Of a stretch of 64,000 nucleotides of DNA, positions 49,446 to 58,611 are shown piece after piece. Under the pieces are notes generated by a model that made no database searches, was not told the origin of the DNA, and worked only from the letters and a program-made list of their open reading frames with translations. Location of the stretch: positions 4,738,001 to 4,802,000 of the forward strand of contig NZ_CP119968.1 of assembly GCF_032163395.1 (NCBI RefSeq), given 5' to 3'. The DNA is from Gloeocapsopsis dulcis (lineage in GTDB: Bacteria > Cyanobacteriota > Cyanobacteriia > Cyanobacteriales > Chroococcidiopsidaceae). Within the stretch, counting starts at the first letter, position 1, and each line of letters starts with the position of its first letter. Made by a program: the position numbers and the translations under genes.

Positions 49446-50243
49446 ATGGAACTGTTGACAATTCTTCTATCTGGATTGCTAGGGTTACTATCACCTGTAG
49501 GAGGTGTCGTCGAGCGGATTGCTGAAAATACCATTCGTTCTCAATTTCAACAGGTAGAACAACTGCGAGTACGAGTAGATAACGTTCCTACACATCAGTT
49601 GCTCCAAGGTAAGATACAACGAATAAGAATTGCTGGACGTTCGCTCCAGCTAAAGCAAAATATGACAATTGCTGTTTTAGAAGTAGAAACAGACAAAGTT
49701 GATTTTGATACCGATAGTTTAAATAGAAGGTTTCAACTACAGCATCCTTTGCAAGCTGGGGTAAGGGTGGTGTTAACTGAGCAAGATGTTAATCAAGCTC
49801 TCCAGTCTGATGCAATTACCAGTCGGTTACTTAATCTAACTGTTGGCGAACTTGGTAGACGCACAGGACAAATACAACAATTCAATTTTTCCCAACCCAA
49901 GATACAATTCTTAGCAAACCAGCGTTTGCGTTTTCAGGTAGAGCTGACACAAGATAACGTTGAACCATTACAAATTACTATAGAGTCAGGGCTAGGTATC
50001 GTCTCTGGAAGACAGCTTCAGCTGATTGCGCCGATCGCATGGGTTAATCAGGAGCAAGTACCTGAGCAAATCTTAAATGCGATCGCCACAAATTTCTCAC
50101 AGCAATTCGATCTGCGCAGTTTACAAAGTACCGGAATACAAGCCAGAATTTTACAATTGAATATAAGTCCGCAAAAATTAGAAGTTGCGGCTTTTGTCCG
50201 TGTAGAAACATCTTCTCGTTTATTGAAACAGCTACAGCTTTAA
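49446..50243 (+). CDS. DUF2993 domain protein (LmeA-like lipid-binding fold)
   Basis: 265 residues. VERIAENTIRSQFQQVEQLR, VRVDNVPTHQLLQGKIQRIR, then a beta-rich body with VETDKVDFD and VVLTEQDVNQAL. This is DUF2993, common in cyanobacteria and related to actinobacterial LmeA phospholipases. It has a hydrophobic N-terminus that may anchor it on the periplasmic side. The biochemical role is unknown here. The GerMN gene follows 100 bp downstream. Confidence 0.88.
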   Translation: MELLTILLSGLLGLLSPVGGVVERIAENTIRSQFQQVEQLRVRVDNVPTHQLLQGKIQRIRIAGRSLQLKQNMTIAVLEVETDKVDFDTDSLNRRFQLQHPLQAGVRVVLTEQDVNQALQSDAITSRLLNLTVGELGRRTGQIQQFNFSQPKIQFLANQRLRFQVELTQDNVEPLQITIESGLGIVSGRQLQLIAPIAWVNQEQVPEQILNAIATNFSQQFDLRSLQSTGIQARILQLNISPQKLEVAAFVRVETSSRLLKQLQL

Positions 50244-50343
50244 TGCAGTCACAGTGTTCATCCTTGACCCAATCGATCCACTTTGAATTTGAATTGTTCG
50301 TCTTACACCACAACTATCCTAATTTTCCTGGAGGGTTTTCCCC

Positions 50344-50952
50344 ATGACACAAGAAAGAGCTAAACGTGTTCCTGCTGGTGTAATTGCTAGTGTCATAATC
50401 GGCGTTTTGGCAGCAGGTGGAACTGGCACTTGGTGGGCGTTTCGTTCGGCACAAATTCCGAACTCACAGCAGGCGATTACAACGCCTAACGCACCATCCA
50501 CAAACCCATCTGTTCAGCCTGGTATCAATCAAACCGCACAAGTTTATTGGTTAAGAGACACAGGTACGCAGCTAGAAGTTGTGCCAACTGCATTTACCAT
50601 CAATAGTAGCGAACCTAATGTAGTACTACAGACAGCCTTTGAGCAACTTTTGGCAGGACCAACAAATAATTCTGTCAGCAGTACAATTCCCCAAGGAACT
50701 AAGCTACGTAGCGTTAGAGTTCAAAACGATGGGGTACACGTCGATCTATCTTCAGAGTTTACCAGTGGCGGTGGTAGCGCTTCCATGACTGGTCGTCTAG
50801 CACAAGTCGTTTACACAGCAACAACCATAGAGCCAAATGCTCAAGTCTGGATCGACGTAGAGGGTCAAAAATTAGAGTATCTGGGTGGTGAAGGTATCAT
50901 GCTAAACCAACCTCTCACCAGACAAAGCGTCAAAGAGAATTTTCAACTCTAA
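50344..50952 (+). CDS. GerMN domain protein
   Basis: 202 residues with an N-terminal membrane helix (about 10-28), a Pro/Thr/Asn-rich linker, and a GerMN domain (about 65-195): VYWLRDTGTQLEVVPTAF, AFEQLLAGPTNNSVSSTIPQ, GTKLRSVRVQNDGVHVDLSS, and QVVYTATTIEPNAQVWIDVE. GerMN was named from spore germination proteins but is common in non-sporulating bacteria as an extracytoplasmic domain. It probably faces the periplasm. Preceded by GGAGGG. Confidence 0.92.
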   Translation: MTQERAKRVPAGVIASVIIGVLAAGGTGTWWAFRSAQIPNSQQAITTPNAPSTNPSVQPGINQTAQVYWLRDTGTQLEVVPTAFTINSSEPNVVLQTAFEQLLAGPTNNSVSSTIPQGTKLRSVRVQNDGVHVDLSSEFTSGGGSASMTGRLAQVVYTATTIEPNAQVWIDVEGQKLEYLGGEGIMLNQPLTRQSVKENFQL

Positions 50953-51167
50953 GTTATACTCCAGGTAAGTCAACTGAATTAATTATGGGTTAGCTGCTAG
51001 CAAGCGTGGGCAGGCAAGATGGCTACCCCACATCTAATATTTAATTTGGTTAACCTACTTAATTATTGCGAACTAGCATGAGGCATCTTCAAGGAGAAAG
51101 CTTTCTTTGTAAAGATTTCCAAAGATATATACATATACACAGCGGATCGTTATTCAATCGCCAACTG

Positions 51168-51515
51168 CTAGCGATTGCGATTTAACACCTGAAACGAATT
51201 AGCTTGTTGTTGAATGCGAACGGCAAGGCGATGGTATACTACATTACACAATTCAAAGATTGTCTCATCCTCTACTCGGTAATAAGCAGAGGTGCCACAA
51301 CTACGGCGGCTGAGAATTCCAGCTTGCCACATAATTTTCAAATGTTTAGAAACATTGGCTTGACTCGTTTGTGTTGCTTCTACCAATTCTTGCACGCATT
51401 TTTCACCGTCACTCAGCAAATGTAGTAGACGCAGGCGCATCGGTTCACTGAGAAGGCTGAAGTAATCAGCTACTTGTTGCACAACTTCTGGCGGCACAGG
51501 CTTCGCTGACTTCAT
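51168..51515 (-). CDS. ArsR/SmtB family transcriptional regulator
   Basis: 115 residues from the ATG at 51515. A GTG four codons upstream (51527) is possible but less likely. The winged helix reads FSLLSEPMRLRLLHLLSDGE, VQELVEATQTSQANVSKHLK, and IMWQAGILSRRSCGTSAYYR. The usual ELCV metal motif is replaced by EKCVQEL, leaving three spaced cysteines (40, 73 and 90 in this numbering). It may sense thiols or reactive sulfur rather than metal, which is inference. No metal transporter or arsenic gene is adjacent. Confidence 0.9.
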   Translation of the reverse strand: MKSAKPVPPEVVQQVADYFSLLSEPMRLRLLHLLSDGEKCVQELVEATQTSQANVSKHLKIMWQAGILSRRSCGTSAYYRVEDETIFELCNVVYHRLAVRIQQQANSFQVLNRNR

Positions 51516-51583
51516 CAAAAAAATCACCTGAAGGAACTGCTAAATTTTAGCAATAATCACTCAATTAGCAATAGAGTGTGCAA

Positions 51584-52126
51584 TTAATCTGGGCTAAGAC
51601 GCAGCAAAGGTTGTCCATATTCAACAGGTTCGCCATTTTGCACTAAGATTTCCACTACTTGTCCAGAGACTTCAGTTTCAATTTCATTCATGAGCTTCAT
51701 CGCCTCAATAATACAGACAGTTTGACCGCTTCTGACGCGATCGCCTACCTCCACAAAAGAAGGCTCACCAGGAGCAGGAGCACGATAAAATGTTCCTACC
51801 ATGGGTGAAATTACCTCAACTAATTTCTGATCCTTCGGCACAGGTGTAGCAGCTTGCCCAGCAACAAATCCACTTGAGGCAGTTTCTCCTCCTCGTGGAG
51901 CATCTAATCCATTGACTAGTACAGTTGATGTTGGCGGCGTAGCTGGCGTTGATTCTAAACCGACTACGCCACCTGGTAGGGTTGCACCAGGCAGTGATGC
52001 ATTGCTTATACCAACAGCCTTACGTACCGTTAGTTCAAAATCGTCACTTTTGAGAGTTAGTTCCGCAATATCTGTTTGAGCTATTGTTACCAGAAGTTGC
52101 CGGAGTTCATTAAAATCAAGTGGCAC
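51584..52126 (-). CDS. accB: Acetyl-CoA carboxylase biotin carboxyl carrier protein
   Basis: 180 residues. The N-terminal helix (FNELRQLLVTIAQTDIAELT) is followed by a Pro/Ala/Thr-rich linker and the C-terminal biotinyl domain with CIIEAMKLMNEIE. Lys144 of the EAMK motif is the biotin attachment site. AccB carries carboxybiotin between the carboxylase and transferase subunits in fatty-acid synthesis. The gene lies 65 bp after efp on the same strand, the usual cyanobacterial efp-accB order. Confidence 0.97.
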   Translation of the reverse strand: MPLDFNELRQLLVTIAQTDIAELTLKSDDFELTVRKAVGISNASLPGATLPGGVVGLESTPATPPTSTVLVNGLDAPRGGETASSGFVAGQAATPVPKDQKLVEVISPMVGTFYRAPAPGEPSFVEVGDRVRSGQTVCIIEAMKLMNEIETEVSGQVVEILVQNGEPVEYGQPLLRLSPD

Positions 52127-52191
52127 AGTTTGTCTGACCCCATTTATGAGCTATTAGCTATTCGCTGCGAACAACACGTATGACCCGTTAT

Positions 52192-52749
52192 TTATTCCCG
52201 ACCTAAATAGGTATCGTTACGTGTATCAATTCGGATGCGTTCGCCTTGAGAGATAAATAAAGGTACCATTACCGTTGCACCTGTTTCCAGAGTAGCTGGT
52301 TTAGTACCTCCAGTAGCAGTGTCTCCCCGTACTCCTGGATCAGTTTGGACAATTTCTAGAGTGACAGAATTAGGTAATTCTACTTCAAGCACTTGATCGC
52401 CCCAACGAACGACATTGACTTCCATGCCATCTTTTATGTATTTAACGCGATCGCCAATTTGATTAGCACTTAATCTGCTTTCTTCATAAGTTTCCATATC
52501 CATAAAAACGAATTCATCACCGTCTTTATAGGTATGCTGCATCGTGCTTTTTTCTAAATTCGCTTGGGGTACTGTTTCCCCAGCACGGAAGGTTCGCTCT
52601 ACAACGCTGCCACTTTGGACATTTTTTAGCTTGGTTCGGACAAAGGCAGACCCTTTTCCTGGTTTAACGTGCAGAAATTCCACCACTCGCCAAACAGACC
52701 CATCTAACACAATAGTGACACCGGGTCGAAAATCATTACTAGAAATCAT
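52192..52749 (-). CDS. efp: Translation elongation factor P
   Basis: 185 residues from the ATG at 52749 ([17 protein letters not shown]). The frame is open 12 codons further, but the family starts exactly here. EF-P rescues ribosomes at polyproline. The loop [15 protein letters not shown] holds the lysine that can be modified, and the C-terminus ([14 protein letters not shown]) is the second OB-fold. Operon with accB. Confidence 0.97.
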   Translation of the reverse strand: MISSNDFRPGVTIVLDGSVWRVVEFLHVKPGKGSAFVRTKLKNVQSGSVVERTFRAGETVPQANLEKSTMQHTYKDGDEFVFMDMETYEESRLSANQIGDRVKYIKDGMEVNVVRWGDQVLEVELPNSVTLEIVQTDPGVRGDTATGGTKPATLETGATVMVPLFISQGERIRIDTRNDTYLGRE

Positions 52750-53022
52750 GAAGCAATGTATATATTTGCGCAAGACAATCGGCATTTTATTGTACCTCTA
52801 CAGCGTGGTGCTATAGAAGAGGTTAAAAAAAGTTATGAGTTCTCATCACCCCTGTTTCACTCGCCCCTCGCCCCTTTTATAAAATTTGCATTTTGAAGTG
52901 AACTACACTATGGCAAGATTATGAATGAGTTGATACCTAGTCAATTGCAACTGTCAGGCAGACAAGCAATGGGTGAAAGGTCATCATAAATCCTTAATAG
53001 CCCACTTGCCAAACTTATACCC

Positions 53023-54144
53023 ATGCCGCATTTGAGCTATCTCATGACAAATTTGAACTGCTGGTGGAAAAAAATTCTCACCGTACTATTGCTGGTCGCG
53101 ATGTTTTTTGGAACAAGTGTTGTTTGGTGGACTTCCCCCAGCAATGCGGCGTTGCCAGCTGGAAATGCCATTACTGACGGTAGAGCTTTACTGCGTTACT
53201 CGCTTCCGATCGATAATCAAGCTGTTCGAGATTTACAAGCCGACTTAGAAGACATTGCCAACCAACTACGGGCAAATCGACGCTGGAGTGCTATTTCCAA
53301 GGACGTTTCTCAAGCTGCTCGCATCATTAACTCACGTAAAGATGAACTGCTCAAAAGCATTCCCGACGAGCAAAAACCACAAGCAGAAGCCCTGATTGAT
53401 GAGCTGCAAGCTGGTATCAACGATTTGCGACAAGCTGCTGAGTCAAAAGATAAAGAGCAAATTTGGACAGGGCGAGCTAAAACCCTAAACTTGGTCAGCA
53501 ATCTTGAAGAGTTGATGGTGCAAAAATTTCCCTATGACGTTCCAGCCGAGTATAGTAACTTACCACAACTGAAAGGTCGTGCCACAGTGCAAATGGAAAC
53601 CAACAAAGGCAATCTGACTGTTGTTGTGGACGGCTATAGCGCCCCTGTCACCGCAGGTAACTTTGTCGATTTGGTAGAACGAGGTTTTTATAACGGTTTA
53701 GAGTTTATTCGAGCAGAAGACTCGTATGTATTACAGACTGGCGATCCACCTGGTCCAGAACAAGGATTTATTGATCCAGGGACAGGGAAATATCGTAGTG
53801 TTCCTTTAGAAGTCCTCGTGAAAGGCGATCCTGTGCCTACCTATGGCATTACGCTAGAGCAAGCTGGTCGCTATCGGGAAGAACCAGTATTACCATTCTC
53901 AGCCTACGGTGCAGTTGCTATGGCACGCCCAGAGTTTGATAATAATGGCGGTTCTTCGCAATTTTTCTTCTTTTTATTTGAGCCTGAACTGACTCCAGCA
54001 GGTCGTAATTTGTTAGACGGTCGTTATGCGGTGTTTGGTTACTTAACTGAAGGAAAGGAAGTACTAGAACAGCTCAAAGAAGGAGATAAAATTATCTCTG
54101 CCCAAGTGATTCGCGGTGCAGAACATTTAGTCCGACCGCAATAA
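53023..54144 (+). CDS. Lumenal cyclophilin-type peptidyl-prolyl isomerase (CYP38/TLP40-like)
   Basis: 373 residues. A long N-terminus with a hydrophobic signal helix and an AxA-type site (SNAALPAG) targets it across a membrane, probably to the thylakoid lumen. A helical domain (about 55-180) precedes a cyclophilin domain with YDVPAEYSN, TNKGNLTVVVDGYSAPVTAG, FYNGLEFIR and QFFFFLFEPELTPAGRN. That layout matches plant CYP38/TLP40, an auxiliary factor in photosystem II assembly. The isomerase site is partly altered in this group, so a chaperone role is likely. scpB follows 54 bp on. Confidence 0.9.
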   Translation: MPHLSYLMTNLNCWWKKILTVLLLVAMFFGTSVVWWTSPSNAALPAGNAITDGRALLRYSLPIDNQAVRDLQADLEDIANQLRANRRWSAISKDVSQAARIINSRKDELLKSIPDEQKPQAEALIDELQAGINDLRQAAESKDKEQIWTGRAKTLNLVSNLEELMVQKFPYDVPAEYSNLPQLKGRATVQMETNKGNLTVVVDGYSAPVTAGNFVDLVERGFYNGLEFIRAEDSYVLQTGDPPGPEQGFIDPGTGKYRSVPLEVLVKGDPVPTYGITLEQAGRYREEPVLPFSAYGAVAMARPEFDNNGGSSQFFFFLFEPELTPAGRNLLDGRYAVFGYLTEGKEVLEQLKEGDKIISAQVIRGAEHLVRPQ

Positions 54145-54198
54145 GCTGAGGAAGAAAACTACGGCGATCTTTATTGGCTAAACCCTAACCCCTCGTTA

Positions 54199-54729
54199 AT
54201 GGAACTACGTTTATCAAATAAAATTGAAGCAATTTTGTATCTCAAAGGTCAACCACTATCGATCGCCCAACTAGCAGAATACGCAGGATGCGATCGCCAC
54301 ACTCTTGAGGAAGGACTGATTGAACTTATTGATGACTATGCACATCGTAATAGTGCTTTAGAAGTTGTAGAAACTCTATCAGGTACTTACAGCCTACAAC
54401 TCAAGGCAAATTTTCAAGAATTAGTGCAAACACTCATTCCGGTAGAACTTGGGGTGGGAGCTTTACGAACTTTAGCTGCGATCGCCTTGCGTAGTCCAAT
54501 GACGCAAACTGAACTTGTCAACCTCCGTGGTTCTGGGGCATATCAACATGTCCAAGAACTTGTAGAACAGGGTTTTGTTCGTAAACGTCGTCCATTAGAC
54601 GGTCGCTCATTCTTGCTGGACGTGACTGATAAGTTTTATCAATATTTTCAATTAGAGCAACTTCCTCAGCTACTCAGTAGCAGCGATAACGAGCAGGAAG
54701 CAGATCTGCCAGAAGAGCAATTAAAGTGA
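54199..54729 (+). CDS. scpB: Segregation and condensation protein B
   Basis: 176 residues. LSNKIEAILYLKGQPLSIAQ, then LAEYAGCDRHTLEEGLIELI, and PMTQTELVNLRGSGAYQHVQ give the two winged-helix domains of ScpB, which joins Smc-ScpA to condense DNA. The C-terminal tail is acidic (EQEADLPEEQ). No scpA is in the window. Confidence 0.92.
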   Translation: MELRLSNKIEAILYLKGQPLSIAQLAEYAGCDRHTLEEGLIELIDDYAHRNSALEVVETLSGTYSLQLKANFQELVQTLIPVELGVGALRTLAAIALRSPMTQTELVNLRGSGAYQHVQELVEQGFVRKRRPLDGRSFLLDVTDKFYQYFQLEQLPQLLSSSDNEQEADLPEEQLK

Positions 54730-54768
54730 ATTTGAAAGGTTAATCAACAGTACTCAATAAGCTAACAA

Positions 54769-54918
54769 TTACTCAGTTTTGCTCACTTTCTGTGCTAATT
54801 TCCGAATGAGTTCCCGTATTACATCCGTTTTTGTTCTCGATGTTTGCTCACAATACGCCTCTAGTAAATCAAGCTCTTGTTGTGGAATCCTTATTGTTAG
54901 CTTTCTTTCTGCTGTCAT
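54769..54918 (-). CDS. Small ribbon-helix-helix (CopG-like) DNA-binding protein
   Basis: 49 residues: MTAERKLTIRIPQQELDLLE, then AYCEQTSRTKTDVIRELIRK and LAQKVSKTE. A beta strand KLTIRIP followed by two helices with a TKTDVIRELIR turn is the MetJ/Arc ribbon-helix-helix fold. It is divergent from tnpB with 29 bp between the starts, so it is placed to bind the shared promoter and repress the element, or it may be an orphan antitoxin. Confidence 0.8.
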   Translation of the reverse strand: MTAERKLTIRIPQQELDLLEAYCEQTSRTKTDVIRELIRKLAQKVSKTE

Positions 54919-54947
54919 TGTCTGGCAATATGCTGTACAATATCTAG

Positions 54948-56126
54948 ATGTTACTAGGATTTAAGACAGAACTCAAACTTAACAATAAGCAACGCACGAG
55001 AGTTTTAAAACACTGCGGCGTAGCTCGTCATGGCTGGAACTGGGGATTAGCTTTAACAAAACAAATACTCGACCACAACAAGTTAAATCCAAAACAGAAG
55101 ATTAAGTTCCCTTCGGCAATTGATTTACATAAGTGGTTGGTTGCATTGGTGAAGCCGGAAAACCCTTGGTACTTTGAAGTATCAAAATGTGCGCCGCAGT
55201 ATGCACTACGTGACTTGAGAACAGCTTGGGACAGGTGTTTTAAAAGGGTGTCTGGCGTTCCCAAGTTCAAAAAGAAAGGGAAAAGCGACTCATTTGAGTT
55301 AGACGGTACTATCAAAATCTGTGGTAGTCGTAAGATTCAACTCCCCCGATTAGGTGTACTCAAAACCTATGAAAACTTACCTCAAGTCAAACCCAAATCT
55401 GCCACTATTAGCCGCACGGCAAATCGTTGGTATATCTCATTCAAGATTGAGGTAGAGCCAAGTGATACGCCCAAAGCTGTCGATGCTGTTGGCGTTGACT
55501 TGGGTGTTAAATCCTTAGCCACCTTATCAACTGGTGAGGTATTTGAGGGCGCGAAACCGTACCGTCAGCTAGAAGCGAAACTATCTCGACTCCAATGGCT
55601 AAACCGACACAAACAGATCGGTTCAGCTAACTGGAAGAAGGCGCAGCGACAAATCGCAAAGCTACACCAACGTATTGCTAACATCCGCTCATATTCGTTA
55701 CACAAGCTCACCACTTATCTAGCCAAGAACCACGGTGTGATAGTGATTGAGGATTTGAATGTGTCGGGGTTGATGGCAAACAGAAAGTTAGCCAAAGCAA
55801 TTGCTGATATGGGCTTCTACGAGTTTCGCCGTCAGCTAGAGTACAAAACCAAACTCTACGGTAGTAGCTTGATGGTTGTCAACAGGTTTTATCCTAGCAG
55901 CAAGACTTGTTCTCAATGTGGAACAAAGAAAGAGTTTCTATCCCTACAAGAGCGTGTTTTCAAGTGTGAACACTGCTCGTTTGAGTGCAATAGAGATTTG
56001 AACGCTGCGATTAATCTCAAAAACGCGGTGAGTCACACCGTGTCAGCTTGTGGAGTGGATAGCGCCGACGTTGCCACTGTGAAGCAAGAAAATTTCAGTT
56101 TGTTAGCAAATGTTAGTAAATTATGA
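54948..56126 (+). CDS. tnpB: RNA-guided endonuclease TnpB (IS200/IS605 family)
   Basis: 392 residues. The RuvC catalytic triad is complete: Asp184 (GVDLGVKSL), Glu268 (IVIEDLN) and Asp350 (NRDLNAA). The zinc finger cysteines 321, 324, 340 and 343 (CSQCG, CEHC) are present. TnpB is a transposon-encoded nuclease guided by an RNA from the element's 3' end, and it favours retention of the element. No tnpA transposase is nearby, so this is a solo tnpB copy that would need TnpA in trans. The GC-rich stretch around 56029-56042 (GGTGAGTCACACC) could fold in the guide RNA. Confidence 0.95.
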   Translation: MLLGFKTELKLNNKQRTRVLKHCGVARHGWNWGLALTKQILDHNKLNPKQKIKFPSAIDLHKWLVALVKPENPWYFEVSKCAPQYALRDLRTAWDRCFKRVSGVPKFKKKGKSDSFELDGTIKICGSRKIQLPRLGVLKTYENLPQVKPKSATISRTANRWYISFKIEVEPSDTPKAVDAVGVDLGVKSLATLSTGEVFEGAKPYRQLEAKLSRLQWLNRHKQIGSANWKKAQRQIAKLHQRIANIRSYSLHKLTTYLAKNHGVIVIEDLNVSGLMANRKLAKAIADMGFYEFRRQLEYKTKLYGSSLMVVNRFYPSSKTCSQCGTKKEFLSLQERVFKCEHCSFECNRDLNAAINLKNAVSHTVSACGVDSADVATVKQENFSLLANVSKL

Positions 56127-56359
56127 ACGGTATTTCAGACATTTACAATCTGCCACTGATTCTTATACCGGTAGCGGCTACTTGACCGTAGTTAGCCTAT
56201 CGAGCTATATTGCCTAAAAACTTTATCCTGACTAGATTTTGGGCAAAATGGCGGATTTTTTCACGAATCGTTGCAATACCTTCACTTGCTTGGGCAACTC
56301 TTTTTCGGCTTTGAGTTCATCTAATCAGGACGTTATACGGAAAAATTCTATTAGACACT

Positions 56360-56376
56360 CTATATAGTCTATATAG
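56360..56376. promoter_or_regulatory. Tandem palindromes CTATATAG-T-CTATATAG
   Basis: Two identical self-complementary 8-mers one base apart lie two bases before the GGAGG ribosome site of the GMC gene. They could be an operator or a -10-like promoter element for that gene. Confidence 0.5.
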
Positions 56377-56387
56377 ATGGAGGTCAT

Positions 56388-57905
56388 ATGATTACCGATA
56401 TTATCGATATGGGCGAGCAAACGAAGCTGCGAGGACAGATAGTTGTCCTCGGCTCCGGTATAGCGGGTGCCGAGGTGGCAACGCACCTTGCACGTCATGG
56501 TCGAGAAGTAGTGCTTGTGGAAAGCGGACGCGATCAATTCGATCCATCGATTCAGGCATTGAACGATGTAATCTTTCTTAGCAAACCCCATCGCAAACTA
56601 GATCCAGACTCTTACTACCATCGATACCTACCGCCCGAGCTACGCGGAGTCAGTCGCGTGCGTCAGTTTGGTGGCACAAGTAACGTCTGGACTGGCAAGT
56701 GGAAATACCTACAACCCTTAGATTTCGATGGTAGACCTTGGGTTGCCAACAGTGGCTGGCCAATCCGCTTCGCTGATCTCTTGGAACACTACCGTTCGGC
56801 AGCAAAAGATTACGGCTTTGGTGATTTAGAGGCAGAAGCCATACGTCCTGAAATTACGGCTCTTCGGGCAAAGCTCGCCGCAGGCGGTTTAAAAATGAGC
56901 AGCTTCTATTGGGAAGAGACACCCACACGCACGGCGATCCGTTTTGGTGAGGAGATGCGCCGCTCAAAAAACTTGCACGTCGTGCTAGGGGCGACCGCAA
57001 CTAAGTTAAGACTTGACGATTCCTGTCAACGAGTGACCGCAGTCATTTGCCGCTCACTTGAGGGTCGAGAACTCATCGTCGAAGGCGAAGTCATTATCAT
57101 TGCGACCGGAGCATTTGAAACCGCGCGCCTCCTACTTGCCTCAAACCGTCAACTCCCCAGTGGGATCGGCAATGCACACGACCTCGTTGGTCGCTTTTAT
57201 ACTGACCATCCTAAACACCATACAGGAACATTACAGCCAGGCTCTTTAACGCGACAATATGCCCAAGAGCTGCAATATGCCCCAAAACCACGTTTCTGTA
57301 TATGCTTTGCGCTGGACGACGCAACCCAGCGAGAGCAAGAGCTGCTTGAGCATGTCTTGTACCTGAAACCAATCTACGAGAAGCCAAGCGATCGCCTGCG
57401 GCGAACCTTGCGGTTCCGTCCTGCCTGCCGAGACGGTAATGGCTCTGTCGCCGCCTACCGAGTCAAGTTTGTGACCGAGCAGGTTCCACATGAGGGCAGT
57501 CGTATTAAGCTGGGAACAGAATGCGACGCACTGGGTCAACGAAAACTGGAGGTTGATTGGTGCTTCACCGACCAGGATCAGCGTTCGATGGCGAAGACGC
57601 TGCAACTCTTGACGCAACGGTTCGCGGAGGTCGGACTCGGAACCTTTGACTTTGGAGACGATCCGCCGTGTTTGGAGACCATGACCGACGCAGCCCACCA
57701 AATGGGTACCACTCGTATGGCCAGTCGCCCCCAAGAGGGTGTCGTTGACACGAATTGTCGAGTGTTCGGTATCGACAATCTCTATGTGGCTAGTTCGGCA
57801 GTGTTTCCGACTGGTCCGTCGTACTCACCCACTTTCACAATCCTGGCACTCGCACGCCGCCTTGGTCAGCATCTGCTCCAAACCCTGAAAATCTCACAAA
57901 TCTAG
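56388..57905 (+). CDS. GMC family FAD-dependent oxidoreductase
   Basis: 505 residues. The N-terminus VLGSGIAGAEVATHLARHG, VLVESGRD is the FAD-binding GxGxxG motif, RQFGGTSNVWTGKW is the second FAD contact, and MGTTRMASRPQEGVVDTNCR, VFGIDNLYVASSAVFPTGPS is the C-terminal GMC signature with the catalytic region. GMC enzymes oxidise alcohols or sugars. The substrate is unknown. The ATG is well placed after GGAGG (56379-56383). The gene stands alone, and its richer GC use than its neighbours hints at transfer (by eye only). Confidence 0.88.
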   Translation: MITDIIDMGEQTKLRGQIVVLGSGIAGAEVATHLARHGREVVLVESGRDQFDPSIQALNDVIFLSKPHRKLDPDSYYHRYLPPELRGVSRVRQFGGTSNVWTGKWKYLQPLDFDGRPWVANSGWPIRFADLLEHYRSAAKDYGFGDLEAEAIRPEITALRAKLAAGGLKMSSFYWEETPTRTAIRFGEEMRRSKNLHVVLGATATKLRLDDSCQRVTAVICRSLEGRELIVEGEVIIIATGAFETARLLLASNRQLPSGIGNAHDLVGRFYTDHPKHHTGTLQPGSLTRQYAQELQYAPKPRFCICFALDDATQREQELLEHVLYLKPIYEKPSDRLRRTLRFRPACRDGNGSVAAYRVKFVTEQVPHEGSRIKLGTECDALGQRKLEVDWCFTDQDQRSMAKTLQLLTQRFAEVGLGTFDFGDDPPCLETMTDAAHQMGTTRMASRPQEGVVDTNCRVFGIDNLYVASSAVFPTGPSYSPTFTILALARRLGQHLLQTLKISQI

Positions 57906-58010
57906 CTAAAAGCGAGGATAAAGTGTAATGGTATCAAGTATTACAGTGATTTTGTTTCATGACCCCAGCCGGATCAAGACATGAGACACCTACCAGCGGT
58001 TCTCGCTATT

Positions 58011-58031
58011 CAAAACTCAAAACTCAAAACT
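58011..58031. repeat. Three tandem CAAAACT heptamers
   Basis: CAAAACT is repeated three times head to tail (STRR-type short tandem repeat), typical of cyanobacterial spacers. It lies between the GMC gene and the DUF760 gene. Confidence 0.85.
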
Positions 58032-58142
58032 TTTGACCAACCCGATTTGATATCACTTGCTGCTCAGAACTACTCTAAGGCAAGAAGTGCCATCTATTAC
58101 AATGAGTTACATTAGAATCAGCACAGCTAAACCGAACTGCCC

Positions 58143-58490
58143 ATGGTATTTGATCCTGACTTTCTCAGTGATGATCCTCAAGAAGAGTCGCCAGCAAATC
58201 CACTACTAAACTACCTGCAGCGTCAATCACCGGAGATGTTAGCTCACGTAGCTCGATCCGTCAGTCCTGAAATCAAAGAAATCATTTCTCAGAATGTTCA
58301 AGGGCTGGTAGGTATGCTTCCTGCTGAGAATTTTAATGTGAAAATCTCTACAGATCGCGACAACTTAGCCGGACTTCTTGCTTCGGCAATGATGACAGGT
58401 TATTTCCTCCGCCAGATGGAACAGCGAATGCATCTCGATGATTTGGCTGACTCTGTGCCTTTACCGCGCGATTCTACAGGAGAACAATAA
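58143..58490 (+). CDS. DUF760 domain protein
   Basis: 115 residues: PANPLLNYLQRQSPEMLAHV, ARSVSPEIKEIISQNVQGLV, GMLPAENFNVKI and MMTGYFLRQMEQRMHLDDL. This is DUF760, a small helical family found in cyanobacteria and plastids. Plant relatives bind regulators of chloroplast gene expression or protein levels, but no bacterial function is established. Confidence 0.92.
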   Translation: MVFDPDFLSDDPQEESPANPLLNYLQRQSPEMLAHVARSVSPEIKEIISQNVQGLVGMLPAENFNVKISTDRDNLAGLLASAMMTGYFLRQMEQRMHLDDLADSVPLPRDSTGEQ

Positions 58491-58611
58491 TCAACGCCAG
58501 CAGAAAGCATAATTAATCTGCAAGTAGCACAGAATTGATACCTGAACTGAATTATTAGCTTTCTAGGCTGTTTGTGTTCTTGGATATTTCAGTAGTTTCA
58601 ACTTGAAGTTT

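Larger units (their letters stand above)
54769..56130. mobile_element. Solo tnpB (IS605/IS1341-type) element with RHH gene
   Basis: It consists of the RHH gene and tnpB. The element ends could not be fixed by eye. The right end presumably lies shortly after tnpB, where the guide RNA is expected to finish. Whether the RHH gene is part of the element is inference from the 29-bp divergent spacing. Confidence 0.5.
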
